64,000 nucleotides of DNA from Lampris incognitus (GCF_029633865.1 NC_079222.1:29719265-29783264); one strand, 5' to 3'; numbered from the stretch's first letter, positions 34,378 to 46,991 are shown. Notes: generated by a model not told the origin, from the sequence alone. Program-made: numbers and translations.

Positions 34378-34839
34378 ATTAAATGTGATGTTTATTCTTA
34401 CACACCCCAATTTCCACATGTTCTGTAAACATTATCTTAATGTGTAATATTTCATGTTCTTGAAAAGTCATCGATTAGATAGTTTACTGTAAAGAAGGTA
34501 TTAAGGAGCCCAACTGTTGGTGAAAATATTTTACCTGAGTTATCATGGTTTCTGCCATTTTATGCTAGCTTAGCTAAATGTCATTCATTACCCTAACTAA
34601 TACCATTTACCATTTAGTATAGAGGCCTGTTGCCGCAATGAAAGGTAATATTACGGTAAAGTGTATGAACAGTTTCTTTTTTGAAAATGGCACGAGTTTA
34701 TATTACATATTGTTATATGGATATCAGAAATGCTAACTTATATTCCTTAATATGAAGAGCAAAGGAAAGTGAATGTAAGAGGACTGCATCGAGAGCTAGG
34801 GTGCAGAAACAGAGAGCTTTACAACAGATAGAAAGTGGG
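34378..34839 (+). other. Presumed rai14 intron, no gene seen
   Basis: AT-rich stretch before the foldback element. The true left end of that element may lie inside it. Confidence 0.4.
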
Positions 34840-36590
34840 TATCACCAAAATGTGCATTATTTACATATATGCATATTTCAATGCAAACCATTATTTTATC
34901 ACTGTAACATGTAAACAGTTACACATCAGTTTTCGTTGTGATTTTGTTTTAAAGCATTACATTGAAAAAAACAGTTCAAACACAGTATAAAGGGTCTGAC
35001 ACATTTTATTAAGACAGTAAACATTAAGGGTAAGTCATTTAATTTCAATAAATCATCAAATAATATACATTGTGGTAATAGAAAAAAGTATATCGGTAAT
35101 GAATAACAATGTTTCAGTATAGTGAGCACTTCAGTAACTACACAATAGAAAGCTACACATTAACCATCAAAACAAATCAACGCAGAAACAACTCAGGTCT
35201 CAAACATGCAGGGAATACAAGACAAGTTTTCCTCAGCTAGAAGAATTGTGCAAGGTAGAAAGGGGTAAAAATCATGAAGCAGGAACAGAAAGACTCTTAG
35301 CTGTCTACCGGGCATGCTTGGAATCTGCGGTTGCTGCCAAAGGAGGTGTTACCAAGTACTGACAGACAGTGTGCCAACATTTTTTGCACATGCCAGATTC
35401 ATTGTTTTAGTTTTTTTTCGTCTTTTTTTCCCCCAAATGTTGAATTCAGCAAATGCATAGTGATTGTACTTGGAAATATGCAGACATATGTCATGGTGAA
35501 GTTTTCACCCTGCAGAGATTGTGTTAATTTCTTTTCAGTTAGATATTCTGCAAAACATACAAACTGACCAGGGGTGCCCAAACTTTTGCGTACAACTGTG
35601 TTCTAGATTTGCCCACCCTTCTCAAGTAACAACACCGTCAAACAAAAATTCGAATAGTTTTCTTTCTATACTTAGCCCAGATCTCTGGCACCGCACTGGC
35701 GTGCCTGGCAGATGACGTTGCAGGCAGTGCTTCAGGAATAGTTTCTTTGATGTCTCCCAAATAGTACCGAACCTTGGTACTATTTGGGAGTTTTATGAGG
35801 AGGCATAGAACCGGTTGTTACCAGCACAGCTCGTAGTGTCGACTTCATACTAACCTGTGACAATTTGGATTAATGAGTTAGAAAAAAAGAAATAAATTAG
35901 CAAAATTGTGAACCGCATCAGTATTAAGTGTAACACCTCCTCCAGCATACTTTTCTTTACATATTATGAAGTGATTATGACCCCCCCACCTTTGGCATCA
36001 CATCCCTTTGTAGATCTGCATATGACCTCACAACAGAATATTTCCACACTTGACTTTCCTACTCTGTTTTCAGCTCTATGGGCTGTTTTAAATCTACCTG
36101 TATTAAAGTGCCAGGATAGAGGTCTCCGTCCTTGTCTACAGGGACCCATGTTCCGACCTTGCAGAATTCTTCTAGTTGAGGAAAACTGTTACGATGTCGT
36201 GCATTCGCTGTGTGTTTCGGATCTCCCCACTGAGATCTGAGTTGATTTGTATTGATTGTTAATGTGTAGTTATTTATTGTATAGTTATTAAAGTATTCAC
36301 TATACTGAAACACTGCTATTCATTACCAAAATGCTTTCTCATTAACACAATGTATATTATTTGATGGTTTATTTAAATTGCATTAATAAATTACCCCTAA
36401 TGTTTAATCTCTTAATAAAGTGTCAGACCCTCTTTACTGTGTTTGAACTGTTTTTTTCAATGTAATGCTGTAAAAAAATCATAATGAAATTGATGTGAAA
36501 AACTTAACATGTTACGGTGAATAAATAATTGTTTGCATTAAAATATGCGTATATGTAAATGATGCACATTTTGGGTCATACCCACTACTC
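34840..36590. mobile_element. Foldback-type DNA element with long inverted arms
   Basis: The left arm (about 34840-35095) pairs with the right arm (about 36305-36590): shared segments include CAAAATGTGCAT, ATTTACATATA, GCATTACATTGAAAAAAACA, GTTCAAACACAGTA, GGGTCTGACAC and CATCAAATAATATACATTGT, in opposite orientation. The interior (about 1.2 kb) has no transposase that I recognise; a short minus-strand frame at 36059-36250 reads WVPVDKDGDLYPGTLIQVDL, which is unassigned. Arm identity looks roughly 80-90 percent by eye. Confidence 0.7.
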
Positions 36591-36767
36591 TTGAGCATGT
36601 TGAAGTGCTTGCTGTAAAAAAAAAGTGAAAAAATTAGTTTTGTTGTTTCATACTTCTAATTAAAAATGTGTTACGGTAATGAATTTCTCTCTAAAAAATG
36701 TCTGAAAATACCTCAAAAATGTACACATGTATTATAATTTATTCTTTGACACACCATGTGGTGCAAC

Positions 36768-39056
36768 CTGGACACATCGTCAGTAATGAACCAAGGGTCA
36801 TCAGCTGTTTCGGGTCTTAACATCAGACACCCTCACCCGAGCGACCCAGCCAGGGGTGATCAAGCAGGTAGAGATTTACGCCCCGCGTCACCCCTGTTCA
36901 ACTAGAGCCAACGGGAAGCCTTTTCAGTGGCTTCCAAGGTGTTCCTAATGGCTCTTCTTCTTTGCAGCCCACAAATTTCCAAGAGTCCCTAGCACCCGGT
37001 GTAGAGATTGGCTTGCAAAGCCTTTGCAGCCTACTTCAATTGGCTCACAGAGGGTCTTCCACCAATTCCTCTGACACTCAGCTGCCAGATCTGCATACCT
37101 GGCTGTCTTCCTTTCTTGCGCCTCCTCCATCTGATTTTCCCAGGGGACAGTTAACGCTAGCAAAACAACTTGCTTGGTTGCCACAGACATCAGGACTGTG
37201 TCTAGCTTGAGTGTGATAGCTGCAATGGTGTCTGGGAACCTCAGTTGTCTCCTTAGGTCGGCCAGGAATTGCCAGTCCCTTGCTGTTGCGAGTAGCTCAC
37301 CCTGGGCCTTTGGCTGGGGCTGGAGCTTCTCCCCTGCTCGAACAAAGGTGATGGTCCATTTTGTTGGGTGTTGCTGCTTGCTGTAGCTGATCCCGGTGCA
37401 GATGTTGTCTGCTACTGCCTGCAGAACTTGGTCATGCCGCCAATGATAGCACACTTTCCCAAGGCCTTTGGACAGCAACTCAGGATGTGCTCCAAGGATT
37501 CCCTTTTCTGGCAGAATTGGCATGCAGGTGTGTCCACCAGGCCCCAGCTGAACACATTGGAAGGGCTTGGGAGGACATCATACACTGACTAGACCAAAAA
37601 CTTGAATTGGTGTGATTCCACCTTCCAGAGTTCTGCCCAGGTGATGTTTCGACCGGTTGTATGTTCCCACTTGGTCCAGGCTCCCTGCTTGCACATACCC
37701 ACCATTTTGCTGTAGCGAGCTTCCTCCACCTCTGCACGTACCTCCTCCTGGATCAGCTTTTGCCTCACATTTCCTCTGACTTTACCGTAGCAAAGTCTTG
37801 AGTTGCTCCTGAGCCCAGTCCCACCAGTTGTCTCAGTGCACATTTGGATGCTGTGCCACAACTTTGCCTCAGCCCACTCAACTGCCTCCTACATGTACCA
37901 CTTCCTCTCTGTTCTGATATTGATACCCACAGAGGAGACCTTGGTGTCAGCAGAATCTGGGTAGAACAAGGTTCCTCTAGTTTGGGTGACCTTGAGCTCC
38001 TCTGCCAGACTGCTGACAGGAAGCTGTAGCTTGGTGTTATGCACATAAAGGTGATGCTGCTTAGGCTCCGCTGTAGGCCCAGCCACCTGCGCAGGAACTG
38101 GCTGATCTTCCTTTCGAAGCCTTCCATGGTGGGGATTGGGACTTCGTAGATTAGCAGTGGCCAGAGGAGCTGAGGCAGGATTCCATGTTGATATATCCAG
38201 GTCTTGAATTTTCCAGGCAGCCCTGACTTGTCCACTGTGGAGAGCCACGTGTTGAGGTCATCACTGGTTGTCTGGCATGCCGCTGTGTTCCTCAGATTGC
38301 AGGTGAAGATCTTATTCAGGCTTCTGACTGGCTTTTTGGTCACAGGTGGAATTTAGGTGCCCCCCAAAGAGAAGCTGAACTGGTCAGTTACTCTTCCTTT
38401 CCCAAGGACCAGAGACCTGGAACTTGTGGGCTTGAAGCTCATTCTTGCACATGTAATGAGCTGTTCAAGTCTTTGAAGGAACCTCCTGCAACCAGTCACT
38501 GATGTAGTTGGTACCGTTAGGTTCTCCATGAACACTCTCATTGGGGGTTGTCGGGTACCAGATTTGGACCGGGGACCTCTGCACTCTACTTCCGCAGACT
38601 TCACAAGCATGTTTATGGCCAGCACAAACAGGGACACAGAAATTGTGCAGCCAGTGATGATACCCTTTTCTAGACATTGCCATACTGATTTCAAGGTCCC
38701 AGAGGACACCCTCAGGCTAAAATTGTTGTTATTGTTGAGGATGAGGTTTTGGATCTTCTCTTGGACAGGGTGTCTGATCAGGGCCAATTCCACCAGCTTG
38801 TGAGGATTGATTTGTAGGCATTAGTAAGGTCCATCTACAGCACTGCCAGGTCTCCCCTGCTTTCTCGCGCCTCTCTGATCAGTTGCATTACCACACCTGT
38901 GTGCTCTATGCATCCTGGAACACCAGGGACTCCTCCCTTCTGCACTGAGGTGTCCATGTAGGCGTTCCTCAGGAGAAAGCCCGGAAAGCGATTGGCATCA
39001 ATCTATAAGATCTTACATTCCACACTGAGGAGCGAGATTGTCCTAAATTGCTCGAT
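36768..39056 (-). mobile_element. R2-superfamily LINE (restriction-like endonuclease type), 5'-truncated
   Basis: Minus-strand coding pieces in order: RT block starting NIEQFRTISLL near 39020-39056 (truncation edge); a motif where the active-site Asp pair is not clear; GIITGCTISVSLFVLAINML (38590-38650); KIFTCNLRNTAA... to the thumb; a CCHC site (CQFCQKRESLEHILSCC, about 37480-37530); then LKLDTVLMS...VVLLALTVPWENQ, where the family's PD...E endonuclease core keeps Asp but has Ala for Glu. The 3' UTR ends at about 36768. Interrupted by several frameshifts. The clade could be Hero or NeSL; I cannot settle it by eye. Confidence 0.8.
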
Positions 39057-39384
39057 GTTCAAATTAAGTTGTGAAATAGGATCATATTTGATATAAAGGA
39101 AAATGTGTATAAAATTATCTTTGGATTTTGCTGAGTTGTACCATTTTCATTAGATTTTGGCAAATCCTCATCATCATCATCAACTACAACAACAACAACA
39201 ACATCATCATCATCAATTCTTTGCAGAGCCTTTTTATTAAGGACTCTGCTCCCAACTGCTCCTGATGAGCAAGTTGGCACCTTGCAATGACAGGTTCTGC
39301 CAGAAGTGTATTGGGGCATACATTGTAAAGTGTTTTGAGTGGTTGGTGGACTAGAAAAGTGCAGAACTGTGCCTAAGGGATTTG
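39057..39384. other. No gene seen; (CAA)n/(CAT)n simple repeat
   Basis: Contains a short CATCAT...CAACAA run at 39169-39216. Otherwise nothing that I can support. Confidence 0.5.
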
Positions 39385-39535
39385 TTCCTTATCCAATGTG
39401 AGGGTCTAAGGACAGGAAGTTGTTGTAAAGCCCCTTGAGGCAAATTTGCAATCTGTGATATTGGGCTATACAAATAAAATTGACTTGACTTGACTCTGCA
39501 GCTGCGATATTGATTGCATTGACTGCATTTTGTCA
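39385..39535. repeat. Dispersed repeat, AAGCCCCTTGAGGC module, copy 1
   Basis: TTGTAAAGCCCCTTGAGGCA, ATATTGGGCTATACAAATAA then (TTGAC)n. The sequence after the tail (CTCTGCAGCTGCGATATTGATTG) also matches the copy at 41487-41632, so the two share more than the element itself. Confidence 0.8.
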
Positions 39536-41038
39536 GATATAGCGGTAACCATTGACTTAATTGTTAAAATGATTGACCATAGATGTCTCCTTTTTGACTA
39601 TAAAGGATATATGAAATTATTTTTTATGAAGAATAATATGACCTTTATTAAAGCAACTGGAAGAAGAACTTTAATGAGGCATTAGGTTTTAGCAAGGAGC
39701 CAGTATAACTTCAATAACTGCTTAATACCGTTATTCTGTCTTACAAAGGCACATAAAAACATTGATAAAAAAAAGTGAATCTGAGAACATGTTTTTTTAA
39801 TGGTGTCAGATACTTGTGTGTAGGATTTTGGCCACTTAAACTATCTTAAATCACTCAGCGGTGTGCAGAAGTGATAAGCGGTTTTTGTTCAAATCATAGT
39901 TTTTTGTTTACTCTGTCTACACACCAGAACCTTTAAGTTGAGTTCATGAAAAGTGCATGTAATTAAAATCCACATTCTCACTGTTTACGTTCAAAAGTGG
40001 CAAAAGTGGATCAACATTATAGTGTACGTACACTCGGCAACTAAAATTCATGGCTATGCCATGTGGACTAACTTTTGCCTTACAGGGCAGAAAATTTAAC
40101 CTCTAAGCCAGTTGCACCATCTATTCATTCCTTTGCTTTTTATAGATCCATAATTAAGGGAAATAGTGAGAAAATAACTCCTCAATTCTATTTTGGGCTT
40201 TGTGTGTCAGCAGTAAATTGTGAAGGAATGTTCCGTCTGAGGAAAGTCATCCATTCTTTAACAAAACAAGAGTAGCAGAGTGGAGTGTAAGTAAAAGTTT
40301 TTTTTGTTTTCTTTTTTGGTAATGAAATTAGTTGCCACATTCATCTTTGTAATTTACTGTCAAATCTCCATTAAATTTTTTCTTTTTGGCCTCTTCCTCC
40401 ATCCTCGCAAGAAGGATGAAACAGTCAGGCCTATCTAAGCATCTGTTTGGGTAGAACATTTCCTAATATTGTTAGATAAGAGAAATGACCATCTTGTGGA
40501 ATTAAAATATCATAGCCTGAGTAGATTTCTTTACTCTGCTTTTTAGCCAGACGATGTTTTGAGACACTGCATTTTTGATTAGGTTGCTTTATTTGATTTT
40601 ATCAACCACAATATGTGCTTGTTACCAATGGCAGAGTAAGTTTGAAGGTCAGACTGTCTCAGTGTGGTCCCTGAGACCAACACGTAAACTTTATCTATCT
40701 ATCTGTCTATTGAACTATCAATCCATCCATCCATCCACCCATTCATGATAAGGCACTTGTATCGGTTAATTCGTGTGGTCAGTAGACAGCATATAGCAAA
40801 CGTGCTCACTCAGCAGCTGTAAAAGCAGTGGTGTAATGGAAGGTAGATGCACCAAAACATAGTTTACCCACCATTTTATTATTTCATTTGCAGGCTAGAG
40901 TTCACCCATCTTTTTTAGGGCTGAAATTAATTTTCGCTAAATAAACTCATGACCTTAGAATAAGAATAAGTAGTGTAAAGATATACATTAGAATAAGTAG
41001 TATAAAGCTGATGTATCTCAAAGAATGTAGTGCATTTT
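39536..41038. other. No gene seen
   Basis: AT-rich sequence without a named element. A short (CATC)n run sits at 40721-40742. Confidence 0.4.
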
Positions 41039-41486
41039 AAAAAAAAAAATTAAGTTTCCTTTATTAATCCCCTTGGGGAAATTCAGGTACTGCAAATTAA
41101 CCCATCCTAGCTGTGATCTGTGTAGCTAGGAGCAGTGGGCTGCCACCTTCATGCTGTGCCCGGGGACCACCTCCAGTTCTTCTCCTTGCCTCGGTCAGGG
41201 GCACAGACAGGAGCATAAACCCTAACATGCATGTCTTTTTTATGGTGGGGGAAACCAGAGCATCTGAAGAAAACCCACCGCAGACACGGGGAGAACATGC
41301 AAACTCCACACAGAGGACGACTTGGATGACCCCCAAGGTTGGACAACCCTGGGGTTCGAACCCAGGACCTTCTTGCTGTGGGGCGACAGCACCAGCCACT
41401 GGGCCACCGTGCCACCCACCGTGCCTATTTCAATGGGAATATACATAAATTAATGCTTTTCTAAAAATATCCCCCAAATTGGTCAT
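41039..41486 (-). repeat. Duplicated block, left copy, with a SINE family B-type head
   Basis: Contains a minus-strand SINE head (B-box-like GGTTCGAACCC near 41354-41364) and the AAGTTTCCTTTATTAATCCC edge, then the flank to TTGGTCATTGTTTCC. The same order of sequence recurs about 616 bp to the right. Confidence 0.8.
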
Positions 41487-41640
41487 TGTTTCCTTATCCA
41501 ATGTGAGGGTCTAAAGACAGGAAGTTGTTGTAAAGCCCCTTGAGGCAAATTTGCAATTTGTGATATTTGGCTATACAAATAAAATTGACTTGACTTGACT
41601 CTGCAGCTGCGACATTGATTGTCATTGATGATTGTCAAAG
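41487..41640. repeat. Dispersed repeat, AAGCCCCTTGAGGC module, copy 2
   Basis: Near-identical to 39385-39535 over about 140 bp, including non-repeat sequence after the (TTGAC) tail. It sits exactly between the two copies of the duplicated block. Confidence 0.8.
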
Positions 41641-42105
41641 AATGTAGTGCATTTTTTTTAAATAATTAAGTTTCCTGTATTAATTCTTTTGGGGAAATTC
41701 AGGTAATGCAAATTAACCCATCCTAGCTATGATCTGTGTAGCTAGTAGTGGGCTGCCACCTTCATGCTGTGCCCGGGGACCACCTCCAGTTCTTCTCCCA
41801 TTGCCTTGGTCAGGGGCACAGATAGGAGCATAAACCCTAACATGCATGTCTTTTTGATGGTGGGGGAAACCGGAGCACCCGGAGAAAACCCACCGCCAAC
41901 ACGAGGAGAACATGCAAACTCCACACAGAGGACGACCTGGGATGACCCCCAAGGTTGGACAACCCTGGGGTTCGAACTCAGGACCTTCTTGCTGTGAGGC
42001 GACAGCACCAGCCAGTGGGCCACCGTGCCGCCCACCGTGCCCATTTCAATAGGAATATAAATAAATTAACGCTTTTCTAAAAATATCCCCCAAATTGGTC
42101 ATTGT
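41641..42105 (-). repeat. Duplicated block, right copy, with a SINE family B-type head
   Basis: Repeats the order of 41039-41486 (AATTCAGGTAATGCAAATTA, then CCATCCTAGC, the SINE body, GGTTCGAACTC, and CCCCCAAATTGGTCATTG), with many point differences. Offset is about 616 bp. Confidence 0.8.
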
Positions 42106-42671
42106 TTCCCTTTAATAATCACTGATGAAGATCGTAGTTTATCCACCTCTTTATTCACCACTACATCACTGTGTAAAAGTGCATTTCATAATTTTCTAGA
42201 AGCGCCATGGCTTCCAACCCTAGCTGGTACAGCAAGCAGTTCAACACTCGCCCTTTTATTTAATTAAAACACCAAAATTATACACTGTAATTAGATACAG
42301 GTTATGGAAATGGAGTTGTATTTTCAGTTGGGGACTTTCTAATATGTTTGGGGTTTGGTATTAACATGTTGCTTATGGGAAACTGGAACAAACTATGCTC
42401 GGAGCTGTGCAGCCGGGATGCTTAGCAGGATATGCTACCAGGCTGAGCAGAGAGTCTTTTAACTGCTGCATTGAAAAAGTAATGTAAGGCTGAGAAGTAT
42501 TGAGGATGCCGTCAAGTTAGAGGTGCTGAGACGCCTCGAGAGATTCTAAACCATAGGCTGTGTCAAAAAAACATTGAGGTTGCTGAACAATGAAAAAGCC
42601 TTCGCTAACTTCTCAGCCAGTAATAGTTGGCTAACAAGTACTACGCAAGCCAACGCCTAGAAGGGCGGGTA
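42106..42671. other. No gene seen
   Basis: Unremarkable sequence up to the assembly gap. Confidence 0.4.
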
Positions 42672-42871
42672 NNNNNNNNNNNNNNNNNNNNNNNNNNNNN
42701 NNNNNNNNNNNNNNNNNNNNNNNNNNNNNNNNNNNNNNNNNNNNNNNNNNNNNNNNNNNNNNNNNNNNNNNNNNNNNNNNNNNNNNNNNNNNNNNNNNNN
42801 NNNNNNNNNNNNNNNNNNNNNNNNNNNNNNNNNNNNNNNNNNNNNNNNNNNNNNNNNNNNNNNNNNNNNNN
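42672..42871. other. Assembly gap (200 N)
   Basis: Exactly 200 N, which usually marks a gap of unknown or estimated size. Nothing can be said about its content. Confidence 0.99.
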
Positions 42872-42989
42872 AAGATGAACACACTGGCGTACATACAGAT
42901 GGACGGAGATGGTTAGCTAGATGATGCAATTAAGCGTGACAAGTTGAATAAATAATGAAATTGCAGAGAGCATCAGCCATTTAAGACCA

Positions 42990-43083
42990 CACAGTAAAAT
43001 TCTGAGTGTTAATTTAACAGAGAGTGTACAAACGGGTCCATTTGTACACTCTCAGTTAAATTAACACTCAGTTTTTTACTGTG
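42990..43083. mobile_element. 94-bp hairpin MITE
   Basis: Nearly complete palindrome: left arm CACAGTAAAATTCTGAGTGT then TAATTTAACAGAGAGTGTAC; the right arm is its inverse with few mismatches and one small length difference. A loop of a few bases near 43033-43040. No protein content. Confidence 0.85.
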
Positions 43084-43330
43084 CAGTTGTTGCCTGTTAC
43101 TTCTGTTTCAGCAGATCTGTAAATCAGTCTCTGTGTGTTCTTATAGTAGCTTCTCCATCACTATTTCAAATCCTGAGTATCATCACACACATCACAGATA
43201 TTGTTCTGTACCATGGTGTCTGTGTAGTCCATTGTTAACAGCAGGCCTTCCCCTCACCCAGCCCTGCATGTGGTCACCCTACTTTCCTTAGATTCCCCAG
43301 CTGCTAGACTAAGCAGGATTACCTAAGGCC

Positions 43331-43399
<69 letters not shown>

Positions 43400-44054
43400 C
43401 TCATACTCACAGACATGCACACACACACACAACCACAGTCTCTCATGCAGCCTCTTCTGCGTCTAATTGATTTGTGGATTATGTCGTCTCACTCCAAATA
43501 CAACTTTCTCACTTTTAAACTCATCTGAGCTGCATCAATCAGCAGATTAAATTGTAAAAATTTAATGTGAACTAACTTTTACTACTATGGAGTTATCTAT
43601 CTGCTGGTCATACCTGCAGGACTGTCCACTTCTCAGACTGTACTACATGGTTATTCACATGCACCTGCCTGCCTCGCAGCTGTAGATTAGTGTCTTGTAC
43701 TTATAAATCTGTGACTTCATCTCCTAGAGAGATATATGTGCAGTCTGTACATCTGTGTCTTTCTAGCTGTCTGTCTATCTATATCTGCATAAGTTGGAAT
43801 AAAACATTCAGATTTAATAGGTTTTCTATGGACATTTTAACTGAAGCACAGACAGATTGATCTCCATTGGGCTCCATTAGACCTGGTCATCCTGGCTGCA
43901 TCTGGCATGGGATGGTTTGGCTTTGCCCGTGTGGACTGAAAGGGTGTTGGTAGTGAGAGTGACAGTAAACCGTCTGCAGCAGCAGAGCTTTAACCTTGGG
44001 GTCTGGAGCATTAGGGGGTATAGGAGAGACGGGGGTTGGGCTTTATGTGGGAAC

Positions 44055-44056
<2 letters not shown>
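43084..44056. other. No gene seen; (CA)n at 43333-43398
   Basis: A (CA)n microsatellite of about 33 units plus unremarkable flanks. No exon supported. Confidence 0.5.
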
Positions 44057-44127
<71 letters not shown>

Positions 44128-44166
44128 TGGACAGCATAAGGCAACAGAGCAGTCAGATAAAGTGGG

Positions 44167-44233
<67 letters not shown>

Positions 44234-44281
44234 TGTGTAATGGACAGCATAAGGCAGTGGAGCAGTCTGGGATAAAGTGGG

Positions 44282-44327
<46 letters not shown>

Positions 44328-44393
44328 TGGACAGCATAAGGCAGCAGAGCAGTCAGGGATAAAGTGGGGAGTGTGTGTGTGTGTGGGGGGGGG
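44057..44393. repeat. Compound repeat: (TG)n blocks alternating with a 44-bp unit
   Basis: Four (TG)n blocks (about 44057-44127, 44169-44229, 44285-44326, 44371-44384) are separated by three copies of a roughly 44-bp unit starting ATGGACAGCATAAGGCA. The third-last copies differ by few bases. The array ends in a G run at 44385-44396. Confidence 0.93.
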
Positions 44394-44550
44394 GGGTTGG
44401 TCTATAATGTAGCCCAACTACTAAAACACGGAGAGGATTAAAAACAGGGTTCATCATTCACAGTAACCACTGAGATTTCAGTAATACATGAAAAGGCAAA
44501 TGCAGCGAGGATGGAAATGGTAAACTTGAGTGAATGTAATTAGAATTTTT

Positions 44551-45021
44551 GGTAACACTTTAGTATGGGGAACATATTCTAAGTAAAAAAAACTGAATTA
44601 CTAGTGAATTAGTAATGATGAAGATGTCACTTTAGTATGGGGAACATATTCTAAGTAACAAAAACTTAATTTACAGTAATTTAACACTATTAACACTTGT
44701 AGTTTTGTGTTTTGTTATGTAAGAACAGACCATATTCATTAAGTGTTAGTAAGGGAGAATAACTGTTCTTGTGGTACTACCACCTTATAAAGGCCATACT
44801 AAGCAAAGCATATTGAGATGGTACTACTAATAAGCAATAATTCTGAGGTTATAGAGGGAAAACTCATAGTTAATGGCTTACTGGTTGTATAATAAGGCCA
44901 TGCAGAATACGGCATTAATACGTGCTTAATAAAGAGCAATGAAGAGCCAATATGTTGCTAATTTGCATGCTAACATGCACCTAATTAATGGTGTATATGT
45001 TCCCCATACTAAAGTGTTACC
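44551..45021. mobile_element. Non-autonomous DNA transposon with 27-bp perfect inverted ends
   Basis: 471 bp. The left end GGTAACACTTTAGTATGGGG plus AACATAT is an exact inverse of the right end. The 8 bases flanking the ends agree only partly (GAATTTTT and GATATTTT), so the target duplication is uncertain. A second partial copy of the left end (CACTTTAGTATGGGGAACAT) lies at 44629-44648, a subterminal direct repeat. Confidence 0.88.
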
Positions 45022-46390
45022 GATATTTTTTAAAGTATTTAAAATGATTAAAAGGGTACCATTGATTTAGCCAGTCCTCAGCTGCACAGATGGAGTCTTA
45101 ACAGCAAGGTGCTCGTATGGCAGGAGTCCAGACCGCTTTGCTCTCAAGTCTGACTTTGGGAGTGACTTCATCCTGTGGATGATGCAAGAATATGCACAAG
45201 GAACTAGACCAGACCGAGAATTTGTTGCAATGAAAAATTTGCTTTATATCAACGTCAAAATTAATAGGTAGCTAGTGAGGTGTGTAAAAGCTATGATCCT
45301 TCAATGAGCTTTTAAACTTCCAATAAATTGGTACATAGCATTATAATTATTATAATTATAACTTAGACATACATTTATACATATTTATATGTACATATAT
45401 TTATATATTATAATTATATATAATTATAATTTAGACATACATTTATACATATTTATATGTACATATATTTATATATTATAATTATGATATCATTTTAATT
45501 GTAGCATTATATCTCAGTTACACTTTCGAATTCACATAAGGCACAGTTTGTAACATATTCAAAATACCTAAATGTGAGCCCCATAACATTCATTTGGGCA
45601 TGTTTAGGCTACGAGTATGGCTTCAGTCCTTAATCTCTTTTGGTGATCCTGTAGTATTTGGTAGTAGGTAAGTTCACCGAGTGGAAAATACAAGATTCCT
45701 CTTGCCAAATGTTAGTTGTAACTAGAAAATTGCCGTGATAGTGGCCATGGAAATGTGTTTCACGTTATTTTTCAGACGCTGTTGTTGATGAAATTCACAC
45801 CCTTGTCAATGTGCTTCCCATACTGACCTTGTGGTTTATGGATGACGTCCATATTCAAACTATTACGCATCACTTATCCCAACATCTTCTGGTGGGGCAA
45901 CTGTCAAGATACAATCTGCAGTTGATGCACACAGCGGCTGTCTGCACCACTTTGGTCGGACTTCGTAGCCTAGACATCGTTCACTTTATTACTTGCAAAT
46001 GGGAAAGCCAGCCAGTGCTGTACTGCTTTCACTTCACTTTGAGGCTTTCATTTGTCTCCATTTCTCAAACAAATACACAATTTTGGCCCAATGGTGAGAT
46101 ATGCAGTGTTATTTTTTGCCAACAGAGTGGTTGTCCGAGTACTCCATGTGGCAGTGGTGGCACCTGGCATTATGGGTTGCACCTTTAAATGTTCTGCTGT
46201 GAACAAAGTACCTACATTATAGCCGTAGTTCAGACTACATAGGCCTCTGTGAGGACGTGTAGAGAAAATAGTTCAAAGCAATCAAAGTGTAGACAGAGGC
46301 AAGTGGCTTAAAGCATGTTTAGATGTGGATCCGATTAAAGCTGGACGAGTCCATGCTGCTGCTTTATTCCTTATCTCCTGATTACATGAC
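45022..46390. other. No gene seen; 68-bp tandem duplication at 45351-45487
   Basis: TTAGACATACATTTATACAT and what follows occurs twice with a 68-bp offset (45363 and 45431). The remainder carries one open frame at 45811-46188 with no recognisable domain. Confidence 0.55.
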
Positions 46391-46915
46391 CTACACACAT
46401 GCAGACCTGTAGACATGCAGACATGCTGACATGCAGACCTGCAGGCATGCTGACATGCTGACATGCAGACCTACACACATGCAGACCTGCAGACATGCAG
46501 ACCTACACACATGCAGACATGCAGACATGCTGACATGCAGACCTACACACATGCAGACCTGCAGACATGCAGACCTACACACATGCAGACATGCAGACAT
46601 GCATACATGCATACCTGCAGATATGCAGCTATGCAGACCGGCAGACATGCTGACATGCAGACCTACACACATGCAGACCTGCAGACCTGCAGACATGCAG
46701 ACCTACACACATGCAGACCTACACACATGCAGACATGCAGATATGCAGCTATGCAGACCTGCAGACATGCTGACATGCAGACATACACACATACAGACAT
46801 GCAGACCTACACACATGCAGACATGCTGACATGCAGACCTACACACAGACATGCTGACATGCAGACCTACACGCATGCAGACATGCGTGTAGGTCTGACA
46901 TGCAGACCTGCAGAC
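46391..46915. repeat. ACATGCAGAC minisatellite
   Basis: About 520 bp built from 8- and 16-bp variants of ACATGCAGAC and ACCTACACACATGCAG, ending around 46915. Because the periods include units of 8, 16 and 24, more than one frame and both strands stay open across it, which gives meaningless Cys/His/Met/Thr-rich frames. Confidence 0.93.
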
Positions 46916-46991
46916 AACCCACTAGTCAGCAATGCATAACGGACAAAAGACAGTGATCAATGTATGTGTGTTTGTGTGTTTACATTTTGTG

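Noticed and set aside
45811-46188. 125-residue plus-strand frame
   Set aside because: No recognisable domain, and no splice or start context.
46391-46939. Cys/His-rich 130-158 residue frames that look like metal-binding repeats
   Set aside because: They arise from the ACATGCAGAC minisatellite, are open on both strands and shift with unit number.
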